A stretch of DNA of 64,000 nt from Allopusillimonas soli (GCF_004153445.1 NZ_SDQC01000001.1:1-64000), one strand, 5' to 3'; shown: positions 35,118 through 44,599, numbered from the stretch's first letter. Numbers and translations: made by a program. Notes: generated from the sequence alone by a model not told the origin.

Positions 35118-36434
35118 CTATCGCGGACGCTGGTCGAACACGCGCTTGGCCTTGCCGGTGAGCGTGCGCTCGACCTGGCCGCTGCGGCGCACCGTTACGG
35201 TGGTGGAGACGCCAATATGGCTCTTGACGGCCTGGCGCAGCTTGGCCTGCACCGCTTCGCGCGCCGCCTCGCTGAGATGGTCGTAGTCGGGCCGCAGCTC
35301 GGTCACGATTTCCAGCGCATCCAGATTTCCCTCCCGGGTCAGTACAAGCTGGTACTGGGCCGCCAGTTCGGGAATGGCGAGGATGAGTTCTTCAACCTGG
35401 GTGGGAAAGAGGTTCACGCCACGAACGATCAGCATGTCATCGCTGCGCCCGGTAATCTTGCCGATGCGTCGCATGCTGCGCGAAGTGGGAGGCAGCAGGC
35501 GCGTGAGATCCCGGGTGCGATAGCGCACCACAGGCATGGCTTCGCGCGTCAACGATGTGAACACCAGTTCGCCCTCTTCGCCGTCCTCGACCGGCTCGCC
35601 AGTAACCGGATCGATGATTTCCGGATAGAAATGGTCTTCCCACACCACCGGACCATCCTTGGACTCCACGCACTCCATGGCTACGCCGGGGCCCATGACT
35701 TCGGACAGGCCATAGATATCGACCGCATCCATGCCTGCGCGCGCCTCGATATCCTCGCGCATGCGGCCCGTCCAGGGTTCTGCACCGAAAATGCCGATGC
35801 GCAATGAACTCTGCTTCGGATCCATGCCCTGCCGCTCCATTTCTTCCAGAATATTGCAGAAATAGGATGGCGTCACCATGATGACTTTGGGTTCGAAATC
35901 GCGAATCAGCTGAACCTGCTTCTCGGTCTGGCCACCCGACATGGGAACCACGGAACAGCCCAGCCGCTCCGCGCCATAATGGGCGCCCAACCCGCCGGTA
36001 AACAGTCCGTAGCCGTAGGCAACATGCACGATATCGCCTGGGCGCGATCCAGCCGCCCACATAGAACGGGCCACCAGATCGGCCCAGATGTCGATGTCCT
36101 TGGCGGTATAGCCAACCACCGTGGGCTTGCCGGTGGTGCCGCTTGATGCGTGTATGCGCAACACCTGTTCCCGCGGCACGGCAAACATGCCAAAAGGATA
36201 GTTGTCGCGCAAATCCTGCTTGGAGGTCAAGGGGAACCGCGCGATATCCCGCAGCGCCTTCAGGTCGCTGGGATGCACCCCGGCCGCATCGAAGGCCTTG
36301 CGGTAATGTGGCACATTCTCGTAGGCGTGTTTCAGTGTCCACTTCAGGCGCTCCAACTGCAATGCCTGCAGTTCGTCTCGGCTGGCGTGTTCTATGGGCT
36401 CGCGCCCGGCTTGGCTTGTGGTTTGAGATGACAT
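35118..36434 (-). CDS. paaK: Phenylacetate-CoA ligase
   Basis: 438 residues, the family length. Adenylation motif SSGTTGKPTVVGYT is complete; YGLSEVMGPGVAMEC and GRSDDMLIVRGVNLFPTQVEE near the end match the ANL fold. It activates phenylacetate to phenylacetyl-CoA with ATP in the cytoplasm, the entry step of the pathway encoded upstream. It is the last paa gene of the minus-strand cluster, 48 bases after paaI. Confidence 0.97.
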   Translation of the reverse strand: MSSQTTSQAGREPIEHASRDELQALQLERLKWTLKHAYENVPHYRKAFDAAGVHPSDLKALRDIARFPLTSKQDLRDNYPFGMFAVPREQVLRIHASSGTTGKPTVVGYTAKDIDIWADLVARSMWAAGSRPGDIVHVAYGYGLFTGGLGAHYGAERLGCSVVPMSGGQTEKQVQLIRDFEPKVIMVTPSYFCNILEEMERQGMDPKQSSLRIGIFGAEPWTGRMREDIEARAGMDAVDIYGLSEVMGPGVAMECVESKDGPVVWEDHFYPEIIDPVTGEPVEDGEEGELVFTSLTREAMPVVRYRTRDLTRLLPPTSRSMRRIGKITGRSDDMLIVRGVNLFPTQVEELILAIPELAAQYQLVLTREGNLDALEIVTELRPDYDHLSEAAREAVQAKLRQAVKSHIGVSTTVTVRRSGQVERTLTGKAKRVFDQRPR

Positions 36435-36482
36435 GATCGAGTCTCCTGCTTGAATTCTTATTGGGCGCGCCGCATTACCGCA

Positions 36483-37064
36483 TCAATCGGCCGCGTCGGC
36501 CTGCGTGGCGACCTGGCCCTTGATGCGGTAGGAACGGCCACGGAACATGGCGATCAGCTTGGCGTCCTGGTTTTCCACCCGGATGTCGTAGACGCCGGTG
36601 CGGCCAGCCAGCGAGGTTTCTTCCGCATAGGCGGTCAGGACGTCGCCTTCGAAGGCAGGCGCCACAAAGTCAATGGTGGCCCCCGAGGCCACCGTGACCG
36701 CGTTGCGCGAGTTGCAGGCAAACGCAAAGGCGCTGTCGGCCAGCGTGAAGATAAACCCGCCGTGACAGGTCTGATGGCCATTGAGCATGTAGTCGCGCAC
36801 GGTCATTGACATCGCCGAGCGGCCCGGTGCAACCTGCTCGATACGCATGCCCTGAGCCTGGCTGGCCGGATCACGCGCATACATGACGCGCGCCGTGAGT
36901 TCGGCCAAGGCCTGAGGATCTTCGGGCAGCGCGCCCTGGCCTGATTGCGCCGGCAGACCTTCTTCCGCCGCCAGGCCTGCCTGATTTTCGGCATCGGCAC
37001 GCAAGGATGCTTCCGCCCTGGCCTGCATGGAACCCTGTGTTTCCGCTTGTTTCGTGGACCGCAT
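36483..37064 (-). CDS. paaI: Hydroxyphenylacetyl-CoA thioesterase PaaI
   Basis: 193 residues. The C-terminal 140 are a single hot-dog PaaI domain with the conserved NGHQTCHGGFIFTLADSAFAF and ASGATIDFVAPAFEGD. The first 50 or so residues are an extra, low-complexity, alanine- and glutamate-rich extension; PaaI proteins are usually about 140-150 residues. An internal start is possible, but the ATG at 37064 overlaps the paaG stop as TAATG, which favours the long form. It frees CoA from dead-end acyl-CoAs of the pathway. Confidence 0.92.
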   Translation of the reverse strand: MRSTKQAETQGSMQARAEASLRADAENQAGLAAEEGLPAQSGQGALPEDPQALAELTARVMYARDPASQAQGMRIEQVAPGRSAMSMTVRDYMLNGHQTCHGGFIFTLADSAFAFACNSRNAVTVASGATIDFVAPAFEGDVLTAYAEETSLAGRTGVYDIRVENQDAKLIAMFRGRSYRIKGQVATQADAAD

Positions 37065-37852
37065 TACTTCCCCTTGAATTCCGGCGTGCGCTTGGCGAGA
37101 AACGCGGCGACGCCCTCGGCATAGTCCGCGCTTTGCCCCAGCTCGCGCATAAGCTCGCCCTCCAGGGCCAACTGCGCCGCCAGCGTGTTATCGAGACTGC
37201 TTTCCAGCGCCTGTTTGGTGCGCGCCAGTCCGAGCGTGGGTGCGGATGCGAAATGCTGAACCAGCGCTTCCAGCCTGGCCTCGTATTCGTCGTCGGCCAC
37301 GCATTCCCAGATCATGCCCCATTGCGCGGCCTGCTCGGCGCTGATGGCGTCGCCCAGCATGGCCAGGCCGCGTGCGCGCGCCAGGCCCACCAGCCGCGGA
37401 AGGAAATAGGTGCCGCCCGTGTCGGGGATTAGCCCGAGGCGGCAAAAAGGCTGAATGAAACGCGCGGATCGCCGGGCCACCACGATATCGCCCGCAAAAG
37501 CCAGATTGGCGCCCGCGCCGGCGGCAACACCGTTGACACCCACGACCACAGGCAGCGGCAGCGCCCTGAGCCGCTTCACCAATGGCGTATACAACGAGGA
37601 CACGACCTCGCCCAAGTCCACCGGCCCCTCGCTGCCATTCATCTTGCCTTCGGAGAGATCCTGGCCAGCGCAAAAGGCCCGGCCGCTGCCTGTCAGCAAC
37701 AGTACGCGGGCGCCGGACTGCTCGATCTCGCCAAGCGCGCCGGCAAGCTCGCGATGCATGTCCGTCGTGAAGCTGTTGAGCTTGTCGGGGCGGTTCAACA
37801 CGATACGTGCCACGCCGTCCTGCTGCTCGAAAAGAATCGTCTCATACGTCAT
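37064..37852 (-). CDS. paaG: Ring 1,2-epoxyphenylacetyl-CoA isomerase PaaG
   Basis: 262 residues, crotonase fold. GSGRAFCAGQDLSEGK and AAGAGANLAFAGDIVVAR supply the oxyanion hole; an aspartate in the LIPDTGGTYFLPRL region is the usual PaaG base. It turns the ring epoxide into the oxepin and shifts double bonds later in the pathway. The gap to paaN upstream is 112 bases, larger than elsewhere in the cluster. Coupled to paaI by overlapping stop and start. Confidence 0.92.
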   Translation of the reverse strand: MTYETILFEQQDGVARIVLNRPDKLNSFTTDMHRELAGALGEIEQSGARVLLLTGSGRAFCAGQDLSEGKMNGSEGPVDLGEVVSSLYTPLVKRLRALPLPVVVGVNGVAAGAGANLAFAGDIVVARRSARFIQPFCRLGLIPDTGGTYFLPRLVGLARARGLAMLGDAISAEQAAQWGMIWECVADDEYEARLEALVQHFASAPTLGLARTKQALESSLDNTLAAQLALEGELMRELGQSADYAEGVAAFLAKRTPEFKGK

Positions 37853-37964
37853 CGGTCTTTCTCCTGGCCGCCGAAGAGCGGTTGTTCGCTGCCCGGCCTT
37901 GTTTTCCCGTCATGCCACGTCGCGCCCGCGCATGCCCCGTCCGTACATGGGACGGACTGCTCAT

Positions 37965-39632
37965 CTAGACATGCCAGCGCGTCTGCACCACCCGGAATCG
38001 GTTCGAGACATAAGCGGCGTCCGACAGCGCCGCATTGGCGGCCGGGTTGGCGCCGGTGCCGTGATAGTCGCTGTAGGCAGCGGTCTGGTTCACGAACACC
38101 GGCCCACACAGGTTAAGCGATAGCGCCACGCCCGAGCGCTCCGCGGCGCGCCGCGCCTGGCGGGCCACGGCGTCATCGGTGGTGTAGCAGGCCAGGGTCA
38201 GTGCGCCACGCTCGCGCACGGTCTGCGCCGCAAGGGCGATGCTGTCGTCGGTGGAATCCGTGGCGACCACGAAGACAATGGGGCCAAACCACTCGCGCAA
38301 TATGACATCGCGATCAGTTTTCGCATCGGCCTTGAGCAGTAGCGGCGTGCGGGTGCGCGCTTGGGGAAATGCCGGATGCGCCAGGGGGCGGCTGTCGCAC
38401 AGCACCGGCAGGCCCAGGGCCCGGGCCTGGTCTATGCGCTGCAGCACCGATCCGCTCTGGATGGCGCCGGTGATTTCCACCGCCCGCGCCGGATCGGCGA
38501 TCAGTTTTTCCACGGCCTGGGCCAGTGCCGCGGCCACCTCGTCGAAAGCAAGATGGCCGTCATCGGACGCAATGCCGCCGCGAGGCACATAGATGTTCTG
38601 GGGTGCCGTGCACATCTGCCCGGAATACAGGGCAAAGGAAAAAGCAAGATTGCGCGCCACGGACTTGATATCGTGGACTGAATCAATGATGACCTGGTTC
38701 ACCCCCGCTTTCTCGGTATAGACCTGCGCCTGGCGCGCGTGCGTTTCAAGCCAGTTGCCGTGCTCGCTACTGCCCGTAAAGTCGATGAGACGCACCGCCG
38801 GGTCCAGCGCCAGTCGCGCGGGCATGTCGTCGCGTGCTTCGTGCGCGGCCAGCAGGACGGTATCAGGGTCCTGGCCGGCCTCGGCCAGCACGTCGCGCAG
38901 GATCTGCACCGTAATGGCCAGCGGCAACGTGGCCCCAGGGTGCGGCTTGACGATCACAGTATTGCCTGTTGCCAGACTGGCAAACAGACCCGGATAGCCG
39001 TTCCATGTCGGAAAGGTTGCGCAGCCTATCACCAGCGCGACGCCGCGCGGAACAATAGTGAAACGCTTGGCCATACGGATGGGATCATGCTTGCCTTGCG
39101 GCTTTTCCCATTGCACCTCGGCGGGGACGCATTGCATGGCCTGCCATGCGTAGGCAACGGCCTCCAGGCCGCGATCCTGCGCATGTGGTCCGCCTGCCTG
39201 GAAGGCCATCATAAAGCCCTGCCCTGTCGTATGCTGAACAGCATGGGCAATTTCCATGCTGCGCCGGTTCAGGCGCTTGAGCGCCTCCAGGGCGACACCC
39301 ACCCAGACACGCGGCCCCGCATCGCGCCATTGGCCCAGCGCAGCCTCCGAGCGTGCCACCAGATCCGGTGCCGCGATATGAGGATAACGCACGCCCAGCG
39401 CATCGCCATAGGGAGACACTTCCTCGCCCACGCGCCGCGCACTCTGCTGATCGGGCATGAAATCGCTGTTGCGATGGCGCGCAAAGGCGGCTCGGCCTTC
39501 TTCCTGCGCCGACTCCCCGTAGACACGCGGACTGGGCGATTCGGGGAAAGGTGTCCAGTAGCCGCGATGCGCGATGGCAGCCAGCGCTCCGTCCAGCATA
39601 TCGTGGTTGGCGGTAAAGAAATCGGTAGGCAC
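37965..39632 (-). CDS. paaN: Phenylacetate degradation aldehyde dehydrogenase PaaN
   Basis: 555 residues, of the PaaN type found in Bordetella and Ralstonia relatives rather than the fused PaaZ (about 680 residues). ALDH features: CATFPTWNGYPGLFASLATGNTV spread over the cofactor pocket, VRLIDFTGSSEHG, and GQMCTAPQNIYVPRGG with the catalytic cysteine. It would oxidise the ring-opened semialdehyde. The C-terminal enoyl-CoA hydratase domain of PaaZ that opens the oxepin is absent, so a separate hydratase must do that step. It follows paaE by 48 bases. Confidence 0.9.
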   Translation of the reverse strand: MPTDFFTANHDMLDGALAAIAHRGYWTPFPESPSPRVYGESAQEEGRAAFARHRNSDFMPDQQSARRVGEEVSPYGDALGVRYPHIAAPDLVARSEAALGQWRDAGPRVWVGVALEALKRLNRRSMEIAHAVQHTTGQGFMMAFQAGGPHAQDRGLEAVAYAWQAMQCVPAEVQWEKPQGKHDPIRMAKRFTIVPRGVALVIGCATFPTWNGYPGLFASLATGNTVIVKPHPGATLPLAITVQILRDVLAEAGQDPDTVLLAAHEARDDMPARLALDPAVRLIDFTGSSEHGNWLETHARQAQVYTEKAGVNQVIIDSVHDIKSVARNLAFSFALYSGQMCTAPQNIYVPRGGIASDDGHLAFDEVAAALAQAVEKLIADPARAVEITGAIQSGSVLQRIDQARALGLPVLCDSRPLAHPAFPQARTRTPLLLKADAKTDRDVILREWFGPIVFVVATDSTDDSIALAAQTVRERGALTLACYTTDDAVARQARRAAERSGVALSLNLCGPVFVNQTAAYSDYHGTGANPAANAALSDAAYVSNRFRVVQTRWHV

Positions 39633-39680
39633 GCGTTCCGCTCCTCTGGCAATGGCCGGCTCCAGCCGGGCCGGGTAAAT

Positions 39681-40766
39681 TCAGGTTTCCTGATCGAAAT
39701 CGATAACCAGTCTGTCGGTTACCGGAAAACTCTGGCAGCACAGCACGAATCCGCGCGCCACTTCATAATCCTCGAGCGCGAAATTGGCATCCATGTCTAC
39801 TTCGCCTTCCACGACCTTGCAACGGCAGGTGGAACAGACGCCCCCTTTGCACGAATAAGGCAGCTCTACGCCTTGGGCAAGGGCTGCATCCAGAATGCTG
39901 TCGCGATTCTTGTCTATGGTCAGCGTGCGCGTCAGGCCATCCTGCACGACAGTCAGTTCGCATTGCTGCCTGCCCGGCGCCTTACGCGCCTCATGACCGG
40001 TGCGCAATGCGCGCGGGCCGCGCGGCGAGCCGAACAGTTCGAACTTGATGCGATCCGGCGTCATGCCTGCATCCTTGAGCGCCTGAGTCACGGATTCGGT
40101 CATATCCTGCGGGCCGCAGACAAAGGCCGCATCCAGCCCGACCGGATCGACCCAGCTTGCGAGCAGTTGCCTGACTTTGTCGCCATCAAGGCGTCCATTG
40201 AAGAGCTCAATCTCCTGGTGCTCCCGGCTCATGATGTAGACAATGGAAAACCGTTCCATGTAACGGTTCTTCAGGTCTTCGATTTCCTCGCGGAACAGTA
40301 CCGCCGACGAGGCGCGATTGCCAAAGAACAACGTGAAGCGGCTTGCCGGTTCGGTGTCGAGCGCCGTCTTGATAAGCGAGATGATGGGGGTAATGCCGCT
40401 GCCCACCGCGAATGCCGCATAGCGGCGCGCGGCGCCGGGCTCGAAATCGTAGGTGAAGTGCCCATCGGGCGGCATGACATCGAGCGTCTGGCCACTAGCC
40501 AGGGCCTCGTTCGCCCACGATGAAAACACGCCGTCATCCATGCGCTTGATCGCCACGCGCAGCAAGCCGTCCCCCGGTGCGGCGCAGATCGAATAGGAAC
40601 GTCGCAGTTCTTCACCATCTTGGCGGGTGCGCAGGGTGAGATACTGGCCCGGCCGAAAGGCGAAGGCTTCGCGTAGCGCATCGGGAACATCGAAGGTCAC
40701 GACGACCGCATCGCGTGTATTGCGCGCAACGGATGCGACTTTCAGAGGGTAAAAAGAAGCAGCCAC
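39681..40766 (-). CDS. paaE: Phenylacetyl-CoA epoxidase reductase subunit PaaE
   Basis: 361 residues from a GTG at 40766, one base after the paaD stop; this gives the family length. Domains: FAD-binding ferredoxin reductase (RPGQYLTLRT, RRSYSICAAP), NAD-binding (AVGSGITPIISLI) and a C-terminal plant-type 2Fe-2S ferredoxin (PYSCKGGVCSTCRCKV, then a distant cysteine in LCCQSFP). It feeds electrons from NADPH to the di-iron PaaA/PaaC oxygenase. Confidence 0.95.
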   Translation of the reverse strand: MAASFYPLKVASVARNTRDAVVVTFDVPDALREAFAFRPGQYLTLRTRQDGEELRRSYSICAAPGDGLLRVAIKRMDDGVFSSWANEALASGQTLDVMPPDGHFTYDFEPGAARRYAAFAVGSGITPIISLIKTALDTEPASRFTLFFGNRASSAVLFREEIEDLKNRYMERFSIVYIMSREHQEIELFNGRLDGDKVRQLLASWVDPVGLDAAFVCGPQDMTESVTQALKDAGMTPDRIKFELFGSPRGPRALRTGHEARKAPGRQQCELTVVQDGLTRTLTIDKNRDSILDAALAQGVELPYSCKGGVCSTCRCKVVEGEVDMDANFALEDYEVARGFVLCCQSFPVTDRLVIDFDQET

Positions 40767-40767
40767 G

Positions 40768-41289
40768 TCAGTGCGCCTTGAAATAATCAAAGGGTTCGCC
40801 ACAGGCATTGCAGCGGTACAGGGCCTTGCATGCGGTCGAGCCAAAGGCGCTGATCAGCCGCGTGCGCATGGAACCGCACTGGGGGCAAGGAACGTCGGGA
40901 TCGGCGCGGCGCACAATACCCGAGATGTCCACAGCGCGCTCGCGCGGCGGCGCAATGCCGTAGTTGCGCAGTGCCTCGCGGCCGCGCTCGCTCATCCAGT
41001 CGGTTGTCCACGCCGGCGCAAGGCGGGTGACGACGCGCACCTGTGTCATGCCGTGCGCCTTCAGCACGTTGACGATGTCGTCTTCAATGGCTCGCATGGC
41101 TGGGCATCCCGAGTAGGTGGGGGTGATGGTCACTTCACATACGCCGTCCTCGCAATGCACGGCACGCACGATGCCAAGATCCACAATGGAGACAACGGGA
41201 ATTTCTGGATCGGGCACACGCTCCAGCCATGCCATGACGCGATCGGCGAGCGCAGGGCTTTCCCCCGGCTGAATGGCCACGGCGCTCAC
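40768..41289 (-). CDS. paaD: Phenylacetyl-CoA epoxidase Fe-S maturation subunit PaaD
   Basis: 173 residues from a GTG at 41289 that overlaps the paaC stop (GTGA); a GTG at 41292 is equally possible. The N-terminal MIP18/DUF59 domain shows VPDPEIPVVSIVDLGIVR and TPTYSGCPAMRAIEDDI; the C-terminal part is a zinc-ribbon-like CPQCGSMRT ... CKALYRCNACGEPF. PaaD is thought to load the iron-sulfur cluster of PaaE. It sits in the standard place between paaC and paaE. Confidence 0.95.
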   Translation of the reverse strand: MSAVAIQPGESPALADRVMAWLERVPDPEIPVVSIVDLGIVRAVHCEDGVCEVTITPTYSGCPAMRAIEDDIVNVLKAHGMTQVRVVTRLAPAWTTDWMSERGREALRNYGIAPPRERAVDISGIVRRADPDVPCPQCGSMRTRLISAFGSTACKALYRCNACGEPFDYFKAH

Positions 41290-42050
41290 CACGATGCTCC
41301 CGGATAGGCGCGCTGCAGGAATTGCATCTCCGCCAGCAGATAGCCCAGGGCTTCCGTGTGCCGGCCGGCAATGCCGCCGGCGTAGGCGGGGTGGCGGCTT
41401 TCCTGCACTGGCGGCAGGGACAAGGTCGCCTCCTCGATCACGCCGCGCACGTGGTTTTCCCAATGCGGCGCCAGTTCGGCGTGCAGCGGCACGATCCCTT
41501 GCCCGGCAAGTTGCCGTGTCACCGCGTCGTCATGGAACAATTCGCCCGCGAAGCGCCAGGCGCCCTCAAGCGCCGCCTGCATGCGGGCATGGCTGTCGTC
41601 TGTGCCGTCGCCCAGTCGCACGATCAGATCCGCGGAACGGCGCGCATGGTAGGCGACTTCCTTCAAGCCTTTGGCTGCAATCGCCGCGACACGCTCATCC
41701 GTGGACGCCGACAGCTTCTCCAGCAGAAAGTAATGCCAGGTATCAAAAAGGAACTGGCGTGCCATGGTATCGCCATAATGGCCATTGTCCTGCTCCACAA
41801 GCAGATAGTTGCGGTATTGCGGCGCATCGCGCAGATAGGCGAGCTTGTCCTCGTCCCGCCCGCGGCCTTCGATGTCACCGGCCAGGGTGAGCCACATGCG
41901 CGCCTGGCCGAGCAGGTCCAGCGATACGTTGCTCAGGGCCAGCTCCTCTTCCAGCACGGGGCCATGGCCTGTCCACTCGGACAGCCGATGCGAAAGCACC
42001 AATGTTGTGTCGCCCATGCGCAGCGCATATTCAAACAAAGCGTCGTCCAT
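41286..42050 (-). CDS. paaC: Phenylacetyl-CoA epoxidase structural subunit PaaC
   Basis: 254 residues, ferritin-like fold. Conserved LGDGTDDSHARMQAALE and LSHRLSEWTGHGPVLEEELALSN. PaaC pairs with PaaA and keeps the oxygenase stable but has lost most iron ligands. The gene starts eight bases after the end of paaB and overlaps paaD. Confidence 0.95.
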   Translation of the reverse strand: MDDALFEYALRMGDTTLVLSHRLSEWTGHGPVLEEELALSNVSLDLLGQARMWLTLAGDIEGRGRDEDKLAYLRDAPQYRNYLLVEQDNGHYGDTMARQFLFDTWHYFLLEKLSASTDERVAAIAAKGLKEVAYHARRSADLIVRLGDGTDDSHARMQAALEGAWRFAGELFHDDAVTRQLAGQGIVPLHAELAPHWENHVRGVIEEATLSLPPVQESRHPAYAGGIAGRHTEALGYLLAEMQFLQRAYPGASW

Positions 42051-42058
42051 GCGGCCTC

Positions 42059-42346
42059 CTACATGTGCTTGATTTCGTCCGGCATGGGAAAGAAGGTGGG
42101 ATGCCGGTATATCTTGCTGCGCGCTGGCTCGAACAGGGGCTCCTTGTCACCCGGGCTGCTGGCGACGACATCGGCTGACCTCACAACCCATATGCTGACA
42201 CCCTCGTTGCGCCGGGTATATACGTCGCGCGCATTATTGATGGCCATCTCGGCATCACAGGCATGCAGGCTGCCAACGTGCTTGTGCGCCAAGCCATGCT
42301 GGCTGCGAATAAAGACCTCCCACAGGGGCCATGCTTTCTCGTTCAT
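42059..42346 (-). CDS. paaB: Phenylacetyl-CoA epoxidase subunit PaaB
   Basis: 95 residues, typical of PaaB. Conserved WPLWEVFIRSQHGLAHKHVG and NARDVYTRRNEGVSIWVV, and the C-terminal RHPTFFPMPDEIKHM. PaaB bridges PaaAC trimers in the epoxidase complex. It lies 30 bases after paaA and eight before paaC. Confidence 0.95.
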   Translation of the reverse strand: MNEKAWPLWEVFIRSQHGLAHKHVGSLHACDAEMAINNARDVYTRRNEGVSIWVVRSADVVASSPGDKEPLFEPARSKIYRHPTFFPMPDEIKHM

Positions 42347-42376
42347 GATATGGTTTCCTGGAGTGATTGCCGGACG

Positions 42377-43369
42377 CTAGGCCACCTTGCGCCGCGCCGC
42401 CTGCTTGGCCGCATGGGCCGAGAAGGCCTCTCGCACCCAGGCACCCGCCTCATGCGCGTCGCGGCGCGCCTGCAGCCGCTCCCGGTTGCAGGGGCCGTTG
42501 CCCTTGATCACGGCATGGAATTCGTCCCAGTCGATTTCGCCGAAGTCGTAATGCCCACGCGCCTCATTCCATTTGAGATCTGGATCGGGAACGGTCAGGC
42601 CCAGATATTCGGCCTGCGGCACGGACTGGTCCACCATCTTCTGGCGCAGTTCATCGTTGGAGAAGAGCTTGATGCGCCACTGCATCGACTGCGCACTGTT
42701 GGTGGAAGCGGCGTCGGGCGGCCCGAACATCATGAGCGACGGCCACCACCAGCGGTTCAGTGCATCCTGGCACATGGCTTTCTGCTCGGGTGTGCCGTGG
42801 CGGCACATTTGAATAAGCAGGTCATAGCCCTGGCGCTGGTGAAAAGACTCTTCCTTGCAAACCCGCACCATGGCGCGCGCGTAGGGGCCATAGGAACAGC
42901 GGCACAGCGGGATCTGGTTGATGATGGCCGAGCCGTCCACCAGCCAGCCTATCATGCCGATATCGGCCCAGGTAAGCGTCGGATAGTTGAAGATGGTGGA
43001 ATACTTGGCCTTTCCGCTCAGCAGGTCGTCAACCATTTCCTCGCGCGAAACGCCCAAGGTTTCGGCGGCGCTGTACAGATAGAGTCCGTGCCCGGCTTCG
43101 TCCTGTATTTTGGCCTGCAGTATGGCCTTGCGCTTGAGTGTGGGCGCACGCGTAAGCCAGTTGCCCTCGGGCAGCATGCCAACAATCTCTGAATGCGCAT
43201 GCTGGGAAATCTGCCGGACCAGCGTCTTGCGATAGGCCTGCGGCATCCAGTCTTTGGGTTCGATGCGAACCCCGTCGTCGACGCGCTGCTGGAATGCCTG
43301 CTCCGGCCCGCTGAGTTCCTCGGCGGAGCGTACGCGCTTGACGCCGGTGTCTACAAGCTGAGCATACAT
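42377..43369 (-). CDS. paaA: Phenylacetyl-CoA epoxidase catalytic subunit PaaA
   Basis: 330 residues from ATG 43369 ([13 protein letters not shown]), with AGGAGA upstream. Ferritin-like di-iron oxygenase: the ligand pairs are in [18 protein letters not shown] and [14 protein letters not shown]. It uses oxygen to epoxidise the ring of phenylacetyl-CoA, which makes the whole pathway strictly aerobic at this step. First gene of the cluster, with a leader of about 78 bases after the promoter at 43455-43483. Confidence 0.97.
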   Translation of the reverse strand: MYAQLVDTGVKRVRSAEELSGPEQAFQQRVDDGVRIEPKDWMPQAYRKTLVRQISQHAHSEIVGMLPEGNWLTRAPTLKRKAILQAKIQDEAGHGLYLYSAAETLGVSREEMVDDLLSGKAKYSTIFNYPTLTWADIGMIGWLVDGSAIINQIPLCRCSYGPYARAMVRVCKEESFHQRQGYDLLIQMCRHGTPEQKAMCQDALNRWWWPSLMMFGPPDAASTNSAQSMQWRIKLFSNDELRQKMVDQSVPQAEYLGLTVPDPDLKWNEARGHYDFGEIDWDEFHAVIKGNGPCNRERLQARRDAHEAGAWVREAFSAHAAKQAARRKVA

Positions 43370-43454
43370 GTCGGTCTCCTGTATCGATGCCGCCAGGAGG
43401 CTTGGCAAAGCCCCTTGGCGAGGCCTGTGCGGCAATCTTCCATCTTATGGCTTC

Positions 43455-43487
43455 ATTATTTAATACAAAAATATTGATGTCAATCAA
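43455..43487 (-). promoter_or_regulatory. paaA promoter with an overlapping FNR box
   Basis: On the minus strand TTGACA (43483-43478), 17 bases, AATAAT (43460-43455): a near-consensus sigma70 promoter. The -35 lies entirely inside a perfect FNR box, TTGAT-N4-ATCAA, at 43474-43487. Bound FNR would be centred near -32 and block RNA polymerase. The 141-base paaA-paaX gap must also contain the PaaX operator, which I could not locate with confidence. Confidence 0.65.
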
Positions 43488-43510
43488 ATTTTAGTATCAA
43501 ATAGGCAACC

Positions 43511-44458
43511 ATGATTCAGGAAAAACCGTCCCTGCCCGCCCTGATCCAGGCCCTGCTCGAGCGAGACCCGCCGCGCGCCAAGTCGCTGTGCGTCACGCTG
43601 CTGGGCGATGTCATCCAGCCGCATGGGGGCAAGGTATGGCTTAGCGACCTCATCAGCCTTGTCACGCCACTGGGCATCAACGAGCGCCTGCTGCGCACCA
43701 GTGTGTTCCGGCTGGTGGCTCAGGACTGGCTGCAGTCCGAGCGGCATGGCCGACGCAGCCTGTATCAGTTGAGTCCGCGCGGTGCAGCACTGACGCTACA
43801 GGCGTCCACCCGCATCTACGACGGCGATGCGGCAGGATGGAACGGCGACTGGACGCTCGTGGTGGTGCCGCGATTTGGCAACAGCAGCCTGGACAGGCGC
43901 GGCGAGCTTAGACGACAGCTGGTGTGGGCGGGCTTCGGGGTCATTGCCCCCGGCGTTTTTGCCCTGCCCCGCAACCACGCTGGCGCAGCGCGGGAGATAC
44001 TGGACGAGCTGGGGCTTGCTCAGCATGCACTGGTGCTCGGCGCCGGCGATCTGAACGAAGGCCATGGCGCAAACCGCCTGCTTATCCGGTCGCTGATTTC
44101 ACAGTGCTGGGATCTGGAAGGGTTGGCGCGGCAGTACCAGATGTTCTCCGCCACGTTCAAGCCCATGCTTCAGGCGATGGACGTGCTCGCGCCCACGCCC
44201 GAACAGGCTTTCGCGGTACGCGCCCTGACGCTGCATGAATGGCGCCGCATTGTGCTGCAGGATCCTCAATTGCCGGGCGAAATGCTGCCGGCGGACTGGC
44301 CAGGCCGAACTGCCCGGGCGTTGTGCGGCGAGCTGTACTGGGCCGTGTTCGACCAGGCCGAAACCCACCTGCTGAATACGCTGGGTGCAGACAGCGTGCA
44401 CTTCCAGGCGCTGCCCGCGCCCTATGCAAGCCGACGTTTCGGCGGGCGGCCGGCATAG
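43511..44458 (+). CDS. paaX: Phenylacetate operon repressor PaaX
   Basis: 315 residues. An N-terminal winged helix (SLCVTLLGDVIQPHGGKVWLSDLISLV, then LLRTSVFRLVAQDWLQ) is followed by the PaaX central and C-terminal domains with GDWTLVVVP and RRIVLQDPQLPGEMLPADWPG. PaaX represses paa promoters and is released by phenylacetyl-CoA. Divergent from paaA. A ribosome site such as TAGGCAAC is weak. Confidence 0.95.
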   Translation: MIQEKPSLPALIQALLERDPPRAKSLCVTLLGDVIQPHGGKVWLSDLISLVTPLGINERLLRTSVFRLVAQDWLQSERHGRRSLYQLSPRGAALTLQASTRIYDGDAAGWNGDWTLVVVPRFGNSSLDRRGELRRQLVWAGFGVIAPGVFALPRNHAGAAREILDELGLAQHALVLGAGDLNEGHGANRLLIRSLISQCWDLEGLARQYQMFSATFKPMLQAMDVLAPTPEQAFAVRALTLHEWRRIVLQDPQLPGEMLPADWPGRTARALCGELYWAVFDQAETHLLNTLGADSVHFQALPAPYASRRFGGRPA

Positions 44459-44599
44459 GCCCGCGCATGCGTGACCATGGTCGTAGCTCGCACCTGCCAC
44501 GTGGCATAGGTCGCAATCCATGGGCGTGGCGGCAGACTGGACAAGCCTTCGGCAGCCCGGCGGCGGAAACCCACTCACCGCACCGCCGGCCTCCTGGCG

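Noticed and set aside
44099-44578. Cysteine-containing minus-strand frame antisense to paaX
   Set aside because: Mostly antisense to paaX, no ribosome site, no family.
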